Shown here: piece by piece, positions 17,669-26,995 of the stretch | How the letters are laid out: every line of letters starts with the position of its first letter | How positions within the stretch are numbered: position 1 is the first letter of the stretch | NCBI GenBank assembly: GCA_017520545.1 | Contig: JAFXFM010000013.1 | Span: 62,001-126,000 of the forward strand | Length of the DNA stretch: 64,000 nucleotides | DNA from: Alistipes sp. | Lineage (GTDB): Bacteria > Bacteroidota > Bacteroidia > Bacteroidales > Rikenellaceae | Direction: 5' to 3' | Notes under the pieces: generated by a model | Databases searched by the model: none | What the model was told of the DNA's origin: nothing | What the model saw: the letters and a program-made list of their open reading frames with translations, nothing else | Position numbers and translations under genes: made by a program

Positions 17669-19828
17669 ATGAAACGACTTCTTCTTGCTGTGGCGGCACT
17701 ATTTGCCGTAGCCCTTTCGGCCTCGGCTGTGGCAATTATTCCACAACCGCAATCTGTAACTGAACATAACTACAACTTTGTTGTGAACGCCTCAACATTA
17801 ATTGTTTGCAACGAAGAGCAACTCGTTCCGATTGCCAAATACGCGCAGGAGTATGTGAAGGTGAATGTAGCGAAGACAGCACCGAAGAGCAACTATATAT
17901 CCATCGCCCTCGACAAGCGTCTTGCCGAGGAGGAGTACCGACTTTCGGTGGCGCAGGAGGCGGTGCATATCGTCGCAGGTGGTTATGGTGGCGCGTTCAA
18001 TGGTGTGCAGACTCTTTTCCAACTCCTTCCGAGTGCGGTCTATACCAAGAATATGCCTCTACCCGCAACGGTGTGTGGTTGCAATGTTGCCGATAAGCCG
18101 AAGTTTGCCTATCGCGGTTTGTTGCTCGATGTAGCACGTACATTCATTACCAAGGAGAATGTGTTGCGTTATATCGACTATCTCGCCTACCACAAAGTCA
18201 ATAAGTTGCATTGGCATCTCACCGACAATCAGGGCTGGCGTATCGAGATAAAGTCGCATCCGCGTTTGGCGAAGGTGGGTGGTTTTCGTGGTGGCGACTC
18301 GCCTATAAATGCCGCACTCGGCAAGTGGGGCGAGAAGTATGGTGGTTACTATACTCAAGAGGAGATTCGTGAGGTTGTGGCCTACGCTGCGGTGCGAAAC
18401 ATAGAGATTATTCCCGAAATTGACCTCCCGGGACATAGTGGTGCGCTTGCCCGTATCTATCCGGAGATATTGTGTAAGAACAGCGACGGCACGCCTCGCA
18501 AGTCGGGTGCCGTGGTGTGTGCGACCAACGCGGAGAATTATAAATTCCTCGAAGAGATTTTGGCAGAGGTGTGCGCACTCTTCCCGTCGAAGCACTTCCA
18601 TATCGGCGGTGATGAGGTAAATATGTCGCAGTGGAAGAGTTGCCCCGACTGCTCGGCGTGGTTGGAGAAGAATGGCTACACCGATGGCCATAAGTTGGAG
18701 GATATGTTTATTGGTCGCATTCAAGATATCCTCGCCAAGTACGGCAAGAGCCCATCGGTGTGGAACGAGGCGGCATTTGGTGGCGGATTGTCAAAGGAGG
18801 CGTGGGTACACGGCTGGAAGAGCCCAAAGATCTGCAAGCAGGTTATGGCAAAGGGTTATCCGACTATATTTATGCCACAGCAGTTCTTCTATTTCGATAT
18901 GCGCCAGAGCGAGCACGAGAATGGAGCTGTTTGGGGTGGTTGTTTCGATGTTCGCAAGGTCTACTCATTCGACTTTGCGAAGGAGGGCTTCACACCTGAG
19001 GAGGTAGCACACGTCAAGGGCTTCGAGGCGGCAGCTTGGAGCGAGGTATTCCTCTCGCAGGGTGGCGACAAGTCCATCGACTTTATCGAGTATCAAACCT
19101 TCCCTCGCCTTTGTGCCCTCTCCGAATTGGCTTGGGGTAAGAATGGTGGTGGCGAGTGGCAGGAGTTCCACAATCGCCTCTATCAACACCACTACGACCG
19201 TATGGTGGATATGGAGATAAATTTCCGCATCACCCCTCCGAAAGTTAAGTATAGCGAGGGTATGTTGTCTATTGAGAAGATTGATAATAGCGTGATTTAC
19301 TATCGAGTAGATGGCTCGGATAGTCGAAAACTATATAACGGCGCTATCCGTACATCACACCCCGGAAAGTACCTCTTTTGGGCGGAGTATCGTGGAGCAA
19401 AGTCGCCCGAGGTGGCTCACTCGTCGCACTATAAGACTTTGAAGCCAAAGGTTACGCTGACATCGTCGTTGAAGGATGTCGAGAAGTACGGTTACCACCG
19501 AGTTGCCGACTACTATATGAGTATTCGTGTAGCCGAAACATACAAGAAGGGTGATTGGTTCCTCTTCGAGTTCGACGAGCCTGTGGAGTGCCGTTCGATA
19601 GAGTTTATTACGGGTAGCCACGCCGTACCTTCGCGCCTTATCACAAAGGGGTACCTCGAGGTTAGTTACGATGGAAAGAGCTTCCACCGAGTTGCCGAGT
19701 TGAATTATGGTCGCGCGAAGCTGCTCAATCCGAAACCTATCAAGGCGGCGCGTATCGTAGCAACAGACGATGATGTTCCGGGTGCAAAGATAAGGCTCTG
19801 TTCGCCGATTATTTATCCGAAGTGGTAA
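17669..19828 (+). CDS. GH20 beta-N-acetylhexosaminidase, secreted
   Basis: This 719-aa exo-hexosaminidase removes terminal beta-GlcNAc/GalNAc from glycans. It has a Sec signal (MKRLLLAVAALFAVALSASA), a GH20b N-terminal domain (AIIPQPQSVTEHNYNF) and a catalytic barrel with KLHWHLTDNQGWRIEI, IPEIDLPGHSGA and HFHIGGDEVN. The Asp-Glu pair near residue 314 supplies the substrate-assisted catalysis residues. A C-terminal beta region (LYNGAIRTSHPGKYLFWAEY, then a discoidin-like end) may bind carbohydrate. It probably acts in the periplasm or on the cell surface. Confidence 0.95.
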   Translation: MKRLLLAVAALFAVALSASAVAIIPQPQSVTEHNYNFVVNASTLIVCNEEQLVPIAKYAQEYVKVNVAKTAPKSNYISIALDKRLAEEEYRLSVAQEAVHIVAGGYGGAFNGVQTLFQLLPSAVYTKNMPLPATVCGCNVADKPKFAYRGLLLDVARTFITKENVLRYIDYLAYHKVNKLHWHLTDNQGWRIEIKSHPRLAKVGGFRGGDSPINAALGKWGEKYGGYYTQEEIREVVAYAAVRNIEIIPEIDLPGHSGALARIYPEILCKNSDGTPRKSGAVVCATNAENYKFLEEILAEVCALFPSKHFHIGGDEVNMSQWKSCPDCSAWLEKNGYTDGHKLEDMFIGRIQDILAKYGKSPSVWNEAAFGGGLSKEAWVHGWKSPKICKQVMAKGYPTIFMPQQFFYFDMRQSEHENGAVWGGCFDVRKVYSFDFAKEGFTPEEVAHVKGFEAAAWSEVFLSQGGDKSIDFIEYQTFPRLCALSELAWGKNGGGEWQEFHNRLYQHHYDRMVDMEINFRITPPKVKYSEGMLSIEKIDNSVIYYRVDGSDSRKLYNGAIRTSHPGKYLFWAEYRGAKSPEVAHSSHYKTLKPKVTLTSSLKDVEKYGYHRVADYYMSIRVAETYKKGDWFLFEFDEPVECRSIEFITGSHAVPSRLITKGYLEVSYDGKSFHRVAELNYGRAKLLNPKPIKAARIVATDDDVPGAKIRLCSPIIYPKW

Positions 19829-19840
19829 AAAAGTCCAAAT

Positions 19841-19932
19841 CGTCATTCCGAAGGAGTGTAGCGACTGTGGGAATCTCCTCGATTGAAGGTGTTGGGGAGG
19901 TTCCCACGAGCCTATTGGCTCTCGCAATGACG
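19841..19932. repeat. GTCATTGCGAG-type interspersed palindromic repeat, copy 1
   Basis: The repeat starts CGTCATTCCGAAGGAG and TGTGGGAATCTCC and ends GGTTCCCACGAG and CTCGCAATGACG, so the two halves are inverted relatives. It lies between the convergent GH20 and dehydrogenase genes. Other copies are at 29773 (half) and 40110 (full). Confidence 0.8.
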
Positions 19933-19945
19933 GAACGTTGATTTT

Positions 19946-20878
19946 TTATTTGTTGCCGATATACTCTTTTATATTTTCGGCGATGCACCGTATCAGCTCT
20001 CTGCGAGCAGCATCGGCAGCCCACGCACCGTGCGGTGCCGCAATCAGCGAGTATTTGTCCGAGAGTTCGTATAGCGGCGACGACGGTAGCGGTTCGCGCG
20101 AGAATACATCCAATCCGGCTCCTGCTATAACTTTGTTGTTCAGCGCCTTTGCCAATGCCTCCTCGTCGATGATGCCACCGCGAGCAACATTTATGATAAT
20201 CGAGGTCGGCTTCATCTTCTGCAACTCCTTTTCGCCAATAAGCCCCTTTGTCGTCGGGGTAAGAGGGCAGTGAATTGAAACCACGTCTGCCCAGCCGAGC
20301 AAATCGTCGAGCGATTTGTGTGGATATGCCTCCTTGCGTGCAACGCCCGAGGTTGAGGTGTATGCCACTTCGCAGCCAAATGCAGTGGCTAAGCGAGCCA
20401 CCTCACGTCCTATCGCGCCCAAACCTATAATGCCCCATTTCGAGCCTCGCAACTGTCGTACGGGGCGTCCGAAGTGGAAGATATCCTCGCCAGCGGCATA
20501 CTCTCCGCCCTGAACGTAGCGGTCGAAGTAAATGCTGTTTTTGAAGAGCGAGAGTGCGAAAGTTAGCGTCGCCTCGGCTACCGAATAGGTTGAGTAGCCT
20601 GCAACATTCTTAACGCCTATGCCCAACTCTGCCGCAGCGTCCAAATCGACATTATTCATTCCCGTAGCGGCAATGGCAATAAATCGCAGGTCGGGTAGGG
20701 CGCGTAATATCTCGGCTGTGAGGCGTGTTTTATTGGCAATAATCACCTCTGCACCTTTGCTATGCTCCAATACATCCTCTTTCGAGGTGCGCACATAACC
20801 TACATATTCGCCCAGCTCCTTGATGGGAGTCAAATCCATATCTCCGAGTGAATACTCGTCCAAAAATACTATCTTCAT
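19946..20878 (-). CDS. D-2-hydroxyacid dehydrogenase (glycerate dehydrogenase-like)
   Basis: This 310-aa NAD-dependent dehydrogenase has the nucleotide-binding motif GIIGLGAIGREVARLA, INVARGGIIDEEAL containing the conserved Arg, AGAGLDVFSREP with the conserved Glu, and the catalytic His in APHGAWA. N-terminal substrate-domain motifs such as IAIAATGMNNVDL are also present. The best guess is hydroxypyruvate/glycerate dehydrogenase, but 2-ketoacid specificity cannot be fixed from sequence. The downstream gene, tcdA, is on the same strand but lies upstream in coordinate terms of transcription, separated by a word-repeat spacer. Confidence 0.87.
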   Translation of the reverse strand: MKIVFLDEYSLGDMDLTPIKELGEYVGYVRTSKEDVLEHSKGAEVIIANKTRLTAEILRALPDLRFIAIAATGMNNVDLDAAAELGIGVKNVAGYSTYSVAEATLTFALSLFKNSIYFDRYVQGGEYAAGEDIFHFGRPVRQLRGSKWGIIGLGAIGREVARLATAFGCEVAYTSTSGVARKEAYPHKSLDDLLGWADVVSIHCPLTPTTKGLIGEKELQKMKPTSIIINVARGGIIDEEALAKALNNKVIAGAGLDVFSREPLPSSPLYELSDKYSLIAAPHGAWAADAARRELIRCIAENIKEYIGNK

Positions 20879-20884
20879 ACTATT

Positions 20885-20925
20885 TAAGCTATTAGCTATT
20901 GGCTGTCAGCCATTAGCTAAATTAA
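20885..20925. repeat. AGCTATTGGCT word repeat
   Basis: AAGCTATTAGCTATTGGCTG is followed by TCAGCCATTAGCTAAATTA, the same family of words as at 111 and 16141. It occupies most of the spacer between tcdA and the dehydrogenase gene. Confidence 0.65.
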
Positions 20926-20936
20926 CAAATTATCCT

Positions 20937-21647
20937 CTAATTTGCGGTTAGTTCTCTGATAACTACCGAGGCACAGCAGATGCCGAAGGTCGCGGGCATA
21001 TACGATACTGTGCCGACCTGCGACTTGTGGTTCTGCTCCTCGCACAGTACCATAGACCCTTCAACGGGTGGCTCTGCCGAAAATACAGCTTTGAATCCCT
21101 TGCGGATACCAATTTTATGGAGGCGCTTGCGCAACATATGCGCCAATGGACAGTGGTGAGTCTTCGAGATGTCGGCAACCTCCACCTTTGTAGGGTCTAA
21201 TTTAGCCCCTGCCCCCATCGAACTTACCACGGGATAACCGCGGTCGATACAGCCCTTTATAAGGGCGAGTTTAGGTGATAAGGTATCTATCGCATCTATA
21301 ACATAATCAAAACGCTCACTATCGAGCAGAAGGTCGGTCTTCTCATCTTTGATGTAGTCGTTCACAACCCTCAAACCGAGTTCGGGATTGATATCGCGCA
21401 GACGCGTAGCCAGCACCTCGCTCTTTGGACGTCCAATGGTGGAGTGGAGCGCTATGAGTTGGCGATTGATATTGCTCTCACCCACGCAGTCCGAGTCGGC
21501 GATAGTCATCTTGCCGATGCCGCTGCGCACCAGCATCTCGGCAGCGTAAGCACCTACACCACCAAGTCCCACAACAAGCACATTTGCCCCTTGCAGTTGT
21601 TTTATTTTCTCTTCACCAAAGAGCAGTTTGCTTCTCTCTAACCACAT
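20937..21647 (-). CDS. tcdA: tRNA threonylcarbamoyladenosine dehydratase
   Basis: This 236-aa ThiF/E1-like ATP-dependent enzyme cyclises t6A37 of ANN-decoding tRNAs to ct6A. The nucleotide-binding motif is VVGLGGVGAYAAEML; ADSDCVGESNINRQ follows, as in the family. DAIDTLSPKLAL and SSMGAGAKLDPTKV are typical of TcdA rather than ThiF or MoeB. Length is near normal for the shorter Bacteroidetes version. Confidence 0.9.
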   Translation of the reverse strand: MWLERSKLLFGEEKIKQLQGANVLVVGLGGVGAYAAEMLVRSGIGKMTIADSDCVGESNINRQLIALHSTIGRPKSEVLATRLRDINPELGLRVVNDYIKDEKTDLLLDSERFDYVIDAIDTLSPKLALIKGCIDRGYPVVSSMGAGAKLDPTKVEVADISKTHHCPLAHMLRKRLHKIGIRKGFKAVFSAEPPVEGSMVLCEEQNHKSQVGTVSYMPATFGICCASVVIRELTAN

Positions 21648-21699
21648 AAATTTTACTCCCTTTGGTACAAAGGTAGTAAATAGAATTAAAAATTAAAAA

Positions 21700-22275
21700 T
21701 TAACGATTGAAAATTAGGCGGAAATTCTCCTCTGTGGCTGCGGTTAATTCGGCTACTGAGATGTTTCGCAACTCGGCGAGTCGGGCGTAAATCTCCTCTA
21801 TCGGAGTAGCGCTCTCGTCGGTCTCAACAAAGAGGCGTGAGAGTGGGGTGGTGCGCATTGCTTCGATGGTTTTTGCCGAACGGAATGTGCGCTCCCCGAA
21901 CGATAGGTAATAACCTTCTGCCACAGCGCGTTGCGCTTGCTCCTTTGAGCCGATAAAGCCGTGAAAAATAACAGCAGGCAGGCGGTAGTTCCGCACTACC
22001 CGTACAACCTCCTCGAAGGCGCGAACGCAGTGCAGAACAATTGGTTTTTGTTCTCGCTCGGCAAGTGCCAACTGCGCCTGAAAAATCGCAATTTGCTCCT
22101 CGCGTGGGACATCGCAGGCGAAGTCCAATCCTATCTCGCCTATGGCGTCAATCTCCGAGGCTCGCCGCTCGACGAAGGCGATGTCGCCCGAAGCGGCGTG
22201 CCACGGGTGAATACCCTCGCAGTCAATGGTTTGTGCCCGAGTCTGCTTATTGTGTGTGTGAATGTCTATAATCAT
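21700..22275 (-). CDS. TatD family metal-dependent hydrolase
   Basis: This is a 191-aa short TatD-like protein. Metal-ligand motifs are DIHTH at the N-terminus, GEIGLDF, LHCVRAFEEV, VIFHGF and FVETDES, the standard order. Family members are DNases or generic phosphodiesterases. ATG 22275 (MIIDIHTH) is preferred; the longer frame from 22338 would run through the promoter of the divergent PNGase F-like gene. It shares direction with tcdA, 52 bp away. Confidence 0.88.
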   Translation of the reverse strand: MIIDIHTHNKQTRAQTIDCEGIHPWHAASGDIAFVERRASEIDAIGEIGLDFACDVPREEQIAIFQAQLALAEREQKPIVLHCVRAFEEVVRVVRNYRLPAVIFHGFIGSKEQAQRAVAEGYYLSFGERTFRSAKTIEAMRTTPLSRLFVETDESATPIEEIYARLAELRNISVAELTAATEENFRLIFNR

Positions 22276-22298
22276 TTCAAACGTAAAGGTAGTGATTT

Positions 22299-22330
22299 TT
22301 TGCAATAATCGTGAATAATTTGTAACTTCG
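22299..22330 (+). promoter_or_regulatory. Promoter of the PNGase F-like gene
   Basis: TTTG (22299-22302), 20 bp and TAACTTCG (22323-22330) match the -33/-7 pattern with one deviation in the -7 box. It implies a start near 22337 and supports ATG 22357 as the translation start. Confidence 0.65.
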
Positions 22331-22356
22331 CGAAACAAATGTTAGGTCGAATAGTT

Positions 22357-23466
22357 ATGATTAGAAGAATTTTTCCTGCTGTAATGGTGCTTTTTGTATT
22401 GTTGGTGAGCGGTTGCACCAAGGAGACACCGCGTGTGCCTACACCATACAAGGTGCGACAGATTAATCGTCTGCCGTTCTATTTTGAAAATCCGGAGAAA
22501 CGTACCGCCGCTCTGAGCGTCGCATCGGAGGAGCATCGCCTCTCGTTCTTTGGTTGGGGCGAGGAGAATGATAAAGCCTTTACGATGCAACTTCCCGACG
22601 ATGTGTCGTCGTACAATAGGGTGTTGCTCGAATATCGTATGGGAACGTGGGAGAAGATGCCTGGCGAGTGGGATAATACAACAATGCTCTTCGTTGAAGA
22701 TAAGAATGGCGAACGATACGAGATTGCTCGCGCCATAACTCCATACGGAAATAGCTTCGGTCAGTATTGGAAAAAGATATTTTGGCTCGATGTTACGGAG
22801 TATCTTCCGATGTTGCAGGGCGAAACAAAATTCTACCTGTACTATGGTGGTTGGGACGCTACGGCAAATCGTGCGCATACGCTTACTGTAACCCTTCACT
22901 ATTATAGCGGAAAAGCCTCCCGCAACACGGTCTTCGTGCATAAATTGTACGATTCGAGTCGCGACGGAAATTCGGGCTATCGAGGTTGGGCTTATGGCGT
23001 AGCAGGCCACGATATCGAGGACGATGCACGCCTCGGCTTGCGTACTATCGAGGTGCCCGAGAGTGTAAAATCGCTCGAAATGCGAGTGGCAATTACCGGA
23101 CACGGACACGACCAGGGTACATTCTTGGAGCGTCCGGGCTATCGCACACTCAATGCTGCCGAGTTCGACGAGAACTACTACAATTTTGTGGTGAATGGCG
23201 AACTGCAAGAGGCAGAGGGCTATATCTTCTACGATAACAGTACCAACTACAAACAGGCGGGAACGTATCTCTACGACCGAGCAAATTGGGCTCCTGGCAA
23301 CCCTATTAATGTTCAGTATTGGTCGATTGAGGCGCCTGCGGAGGGCTATGGCACGATGACTATTGACATCGACTTGGAGAAGTTTGAGTCGGCGATGACT
23401 GCTCCGAATGCCGAGGGTGTCGCTCAGTATATTGTCGAGGTCTTCCTATTCGGTTTCGATAAGTAA
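22357..23466 (+). CDS. PNGase F-like lipoprotein (peptide-N-glycosidase F family)
   Basis: This 369-aa protein has a lipoprotein signal (MIRRIFPAVMVLFVLLVSGC) with the lipobox Cys, so it is membrane-anchored. The C-terminal half carries GHGHDQGTFLERP, NAAEF, VVNGEL and GTYLYDRANWAPG, which resemble the C-terminal domain of peptide-N4-(N-acetylglucosaminyl)asparagine amidase F. The N-terminal half resembles its partner beta-sandwich. Such enzymes release N-glycans from glycoproteins. I could not check every catalytic acid, so activity is inferred. The start at 22339 is possible but would leave almost no leader. The nearby GH20 enzyme could trim released glycans. Confidence 0.75.
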   Translation: MIRRIFPAVMVLFVLLVSGCTKETPRVPTPYKVRQINRLPFYFENPEKRTAALSVASEEHRLSFFGWGEENDKAFTMQLPDDVSSYNRVLLEYRMGTWEKMPGEWDNTTMLFVEDKNGERYEIARAITPYGNSFGQYWKKIFWLDVTEYLPMLQGETKFYLYYGGWDATANRAHTLTVTLHYYSGKASRNTVFVHKLYDSSRDGNSGYRGWAYGVAGHDIEDDARLGLRTIEVPESVKSLEMRVAITGHGHDQGTFLERPGYRTLNAAEFDENYYNFVVNGELQEAEGYIFYDNSTNYKQAGTYLYDRANWAPGNPINVQYWSIEAPAEGYGTMTIDIDLEKFESAMTAPNAEGVAQYIVEVFLFGFDK

Positions 23467-23496
23467 CATCAATTGCACTTAATCACGTAGTGATAA

Positions 23497-23531
23497 GTGG
23501 GTATCCAAAGGCATTTGGGTACCCACGTTTT
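23497..23531 (+). terminator. Terminator after the PNGase F-like gene
   Basis: GTGGGTATCC pairs with GGGTACCCAC (with one G-T pair) and is followed by GTTTTG, a short T run. Confidence 0.7.
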
Positions 23532-23605
23532 GTGTAGGGAGGACGAAATTTGCAGCAATTGTGAAAATAATAACACAAAAAGGGTGTAATGTCGCAAAAA
23601 ATTCG

Positions 23606-23613
23606 TATCTTCG
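23606..23613 (+). promoter_or_regulatory. Candidate -7 box of the nqr operon
   Basis: TATCTTCG differs from TAnnTTTG at one base and lies 108 bp before the nqrA ATG, giving a long leader. Confidence 0.5.
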
Positions 23614-23633
23614 CACGCAATTTTATGGGAAAT

Positions 23634-23656
23634 GTTTGTCCGAGGTTTGGACAAAC
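23634..23656 (+). promoter_or_regulatory. Hairpin in the nqr leader
   Basis: GTTTGTCC-GAGGTTT-GGACAAAC forms a perfect 8-bp stem about 15 nt after the predicted start of the nqr mRNA. It has no T run, so it is not a terminator. Confidence 0.55.
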
Positions 23657-23720
23657 GCTTAGAAAAACAAAATTTTCATTTTTAACAATTTAATAATTCA
23701 CTTAACTAAACTCAAAAAAC

Positions 23721-25061
23721 ATGTCGAAAATCATTAAACTTTGCAAAGGTTTGGATATTCGCTTGCAGGGAGAGGCGGCAAAGACAATAGTTGATGCTCC
23801 GCAGGCTGCGGAGTATGCCGTATCACCACTCGATTTCGAGGGTGTAACTCCTAAGATGCTCGTTAAGGTGGGTGACACAGTAGAGGCGGGTTCTCCACTC
23901 TTCTTCGACAAGAAGCGTCCGGAGATCCTCTTCACATCGCCTGTCAGCGGTACTGTTGCTGCTGTCAATCGTGGTGAGAAGCGTAAGATTCTCTCGGTGG
24001 TTGTTACCGCAGACAAGGAGATTGCTTATAAGAAGTTCTCCTCGCTCGACCTCTCGAAAGCATCGCGTGAGCAGATTATCGAACGTTTGCTCGAATCGGG
24101 TTTGTGGACGATGTTTGTTCAGCGTCCTTACGGAATTGTTGCTACACCAAGCGACAAGCCAAAGGCAATTTTTGTGTCGGCATTCGACAGCGCACCTCTC
24201 GCAACTGACTATGGCTTTGCGTTGGCAGATCAGCAGCAGCCATTGCAGAAGGGATTCGATGTATTGCGTCGTTTGACCGACGGTAAGGTGCATCTCTCGT
24301 ACAACGCTTGCGGTCAGAAGCCTGAGATTGAGGGTGTAGAGTTGCACGCATTTAAGGGTAAGCACCCGGCAGGCAATGTAGGTGTTCAGATTCACCACAT
24401 CGACCCAATTAACAAGGGCGATAAGGTTTGGATATTGAACATTCAGGACGTTGTAATCCTTGGTCGCTTGTTCCTTACGGGTAAGGTCGATATGACCCGT
24501 GTAGTAGCAGTTGCAGGTTCGTGCGTTGCAGAGCCAAAGTACTACCGAGTGGTTGCAGGTGCGGCGATTTCGTCTATCCTCGACGGCAAGTTGTCGAACG
24601 AGCACGCTCGTGTTATCTCGGGCAACGTTCTCACAGGCCGTAATGTTGGCAAAGAGGGCTTCCTCGGTGTTGATGCCAATATGATTAGCGTAATTCCTGA
24701 GGGCGATACTTACGAGTTACTTGGTTGGGCGATGCCTCGTTTCAAGAAGTTCTCGGTGTCGCGTGCATACTTCTCGTGGTTGTTCCCTTGTCGCAAGTAC
24801 AACCTCGACACCAACCTCAACGGTGGCGAGCGTGCTTTCGTAATGAACGACCTCTACGACAAGTATCTGCCAATGGATTTGTACCCTGTACACCTCATCA
24901 AGGCTTGCTTGGCTAACGACTTGGATAAGATGGAGAATCTCGGTATCTACGAGGTTGTGGAGGAGGACTTGGCACTCTGCGAGTTCGTCTGCCCTTCGAA
25001 GATTGAGATTCAGCAGATTCTCCGCAATGGTATTAACTTAATGATGAAGGAGGAGGAGTAA
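23721..25061 (+). CDS. nqrA: Na+-translocating NADH-quinone reductase subunit A
   Basis: This 446-aa peripheral subunit of Na+-NQR, the respiratory complex that couples NADH oxidation to Na+ export, has the expected length. The N-terminus (IIKLCKGLDIRLQGEAAKT) and the biotinyl-lipoyl-like segment VKVGDTVEAGSPLFFDK are typical, as is NLNGGERAFVMNDLYDKY near the C-terminus. Its stop codon overlaps the nqrB start (TAATG). Confidence 0.97.
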   Translation: MSKIIKLCKGLDIRLQGEAAKTIVDAPQAAEYAVSPLDFEGVTPKMLVKVGDTVEAGSPLFFDKKRPEILFTSPVSGTVAAVNRGEKRKILSVVVTADKEIAYKKFSSLDLSKASREQIIERLLESGLWTMFVQRPYGIVATPSDKPKAIFVSAFDSAPLATDYGFALADQQQPLQKGFDVLRRLTDGKVHLSYNACGQKPEIEGVELHAFKGKHPAGNVGVQIHHIDPINKGDKVWILNIQDVVILGRLFLTGKVDMTRVVAVAGSCVAEPKYYRVVAGAAISSILDGKLSNEHARVISGNVLTGRNVGKEGFLGVDANMISVIPEGDTYELLGWAMPRFKKFSVSRAYFSWLFPCRKYNLDTNLNGGERAFVMNDLYDKYLPMDLYPVHLIKACLANDLDKMENLGIYEVVEEDLALCEFVCPSKIEIQQILRNGINLMMKEEE

Positions 25062-26206
25062 TGAAGGCACTTCGTAATTTGGTAGATAAAGTTAAGCCAA
25101 CCTTCTCGAAGGGTGGCAAACTCGGTTTCTTGCACTCGACTTTCGATGCTTTCGAAACCTTCTTGTTCGTTCCTAACACAACTACAAAGCACGGTGCGCA
25201 CGTTCGCGACTGCAACGATATCAAGCGTACAATGATTACCGTGGTTGTAGCTCTTATCCCTTGCCTCTTGTTCGGCTGCTACAACACAGGTTTGCAGGTG
25301 AACTTGGAGGGCTGGACCGCATTTTTCTACGGTTTGGTTCGTATTCTTCCAATGATTGCCGTATCGTACATCGTAGGTTTGGGTATCGAGTTTACCGTAG
25401 CGCAGTGGCGTGGCCACGAGGTTAATGAGGGCTTCCTCGTTTCTGGACTTTTGATTCCGCTTGTAATGCCTGTAAGCACCCCGCTCTGGATGGTAGGTCT
25501 TGGTACCGCCTTCGCAGTTATCTTCGGTAAGGAGATTTTCGGTGGTACAGGTATGAATGTATTCAACCCTGCTGTTTTGGCTCGTGCATTCGTGTTCTTC
25601 GCCTACACTCCGCAGATGTCGGGTGAGGAGGTTTGGTACTCGACTTGGAAGATGTTCGGCGCAACCGACGCACAGACCGGTGCTACTGCTTTGGAGCAGT
25701 TGGCATCGAAGGGAGAGATGCAGTGGGATATTTTAGATGCGTTCCTTGGCTTTATTCCGGGTTCGTTCGGTGAAACTTCGACTTTGGCAATTCTCATCGG
25801 TGCTGCTATCTTGCTATTCACAGGCGTTGCTTCGTGGAAGACTATGATTTCGGTATTTGTCGGTGGTTTGGCTATGGCCTACACCTTCGACCTCTGTGGC
25901 GTAGGCGCATTGAGTGCACACGAGGGCTTCGAGCCTTATATGCACCTGCTCGTAGGTGGTTTTGCCTTTGGTGCGGTCTTTATGGCTACCGACCCTGTAA
26001 CTTCGGCGCAGACCTCGACCGGTAAGTATATCGTAGGATTTATGACAGGTGCTATCGCAATTCTGATTCGTGAGATCAACCCTGCATATCCGGAGGGTAT
26101 GATGCTTTCGATTCTCTTTATGAATGCGTTGGCTCCGCTTGTAGACTACTTCGTAGTTGAGGCTAATATCCGTCGTCGCAAGAATCGTGTTAAAACTGTT
26201 AAATAA
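25061..26206 (+). CDS. nqrB: Na+-translocating NADH-quinone reductase subunit B
   Basis: This 381-aa inner-membrane subunit has about ten hydrophobic segments and belongs to the NqrB/RnfD family. The flavinylation motif DAQTGAT (near residue 205) contains the Thr that carries covalent FMN in this family. FGGTGMNVFNPAVLARA and FMATDPVTSAQT are typical. ApbE, which would attach the FMN, is not in this window. Confidence 0.97.
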   Translation: MKALRNLVDKVKPTFSKGGKLGFLHSTFDAFETFLFVPNTTTKHGAHVRDCNDIKRTMITVVVALIPCLLFGCYNTGLQVNLEGWTAFFYGLVRILPMIAVSYIVGLGIEFTVAQWRGHEVNEGFLVSGLLIPLVMPVSTPLWMVGLGTAFAVIFGKEIFGGTGMNVFNPAVLARAFVFFAYTPQMSGEEVWYSTWKMFGATDAQTGATALEQLASKGEMQWDILDAFLGFIPGSFGETSTLAILIGAAILLFTGVASWKTMISVFVGGLAMAYTFDLCGVGALSAHEGFEPYMHLLVGGFAFGAVFMATDPVTSAQTSTGKYIVGFMTGAIAILIREINPAYPEGMMLSILFMNALAPLVDYFVVEANIRRRKNRVKTVK

Positions 26207-26218
26207 GGAGGATAGGCT

Positions 26219-26995
26219 ATGAAAGTAAATACAAACAGTAATGTATATATCATCATCTACTCGGTAGTGATGGTTGTTATCGTGGCAGTGCTCCTTTCGT
26301 TGGCGGCTCTTGGTTTGAAGCCATATCAGGACGAGAACATTCTCAACGAGAAGAAGATTCAGATTGTGAAGGCTCTCGGCTACGATGCTGCTACAACCCA
26401 GTACAAGGATGTTGTTGCCGAGGCGGTAATCCTCAACGCAGAGGGTGCTGCTGTGGAGAACGACGAGCAGAAGGTCTTCGATGCATTGAAGGATGTTAAG
26501 GGCTCGCGCGAGGCAGGTTCGTTCCCAATCTTCAAGGCTAAAGATGGTAGCGTTGTAGTGCCTTTGTATGGAGCAGGTCTTTGGGGACCAATCTGGGGTT
26601 ACATCGCTTTGAATTCCGATATGAATACCGTTAAGGGTATCGTACTCGACCACTCGGGCGAGACTCCGGGTTTGGGTGCCGAGATTACCACAGCAAAGCA
26701 TCAGGCTATGTATGTTGGTAAGACCATTTTCGAGGGCGAGGAGTTTGTTGGTATCACTTTGAAGAAGGGTGGTGCCGACAAGGATAACCTCCACGAGGTT
26801 GATGCAATTTCGGGTGGTACCAAGACCTCGGACGGTGTGTCAAATATGATTAAGGATTGTTTGGTGTCGTACAAGCCATATTTCGCGGCTGCGAAGGCGA
26901 CTGTTGTTGCAGAGCCAAAGGCAGAGGAGGCGATAGAGGCAGAGGCTACCGAGCAGAAGTCTAACGATAAAAACATAGAGAACAATGGCAAGTAA
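26219..26995 (+). CDS. nqrC: Na+-translocating NADH-quinone reductase subunit C
   Basis: This 258-aa subunit has one N-terminal membrane helix ([20 protein letters not shown]) and a periplasmic FMN-binding domain. The flavinylation motif is DAISGGT near residue 200; GLGAEITT and VDAISGG fit the family. The C-terminus has an acidic Glu/Ala-rich tail. It overlaps nqrD by 11 bp. Confidence 0.95.
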   Translation: MKVNTNSNVYIIIYSVVMVVIVAVLLSLAALGLKPYQDENILNEKKIQIVKALGYDAATTQYKDVVAEAVILNAEGAAVENDEQKVFDALKDVKGSREAGSFPIFKAKDGSVVVPLYGAGLWGPIWGYIALNSDMNTVKGIVLDHSGETPGLGAEITTAKHQAMYVGKTIFEGEEFVGITLKKGGADKDNLHEVDAISGGTKTSDGVSNMIKDCLVSYKPYFAAAKATVVAEPKAEEAIEAEATEQKSNDKNIENNGK

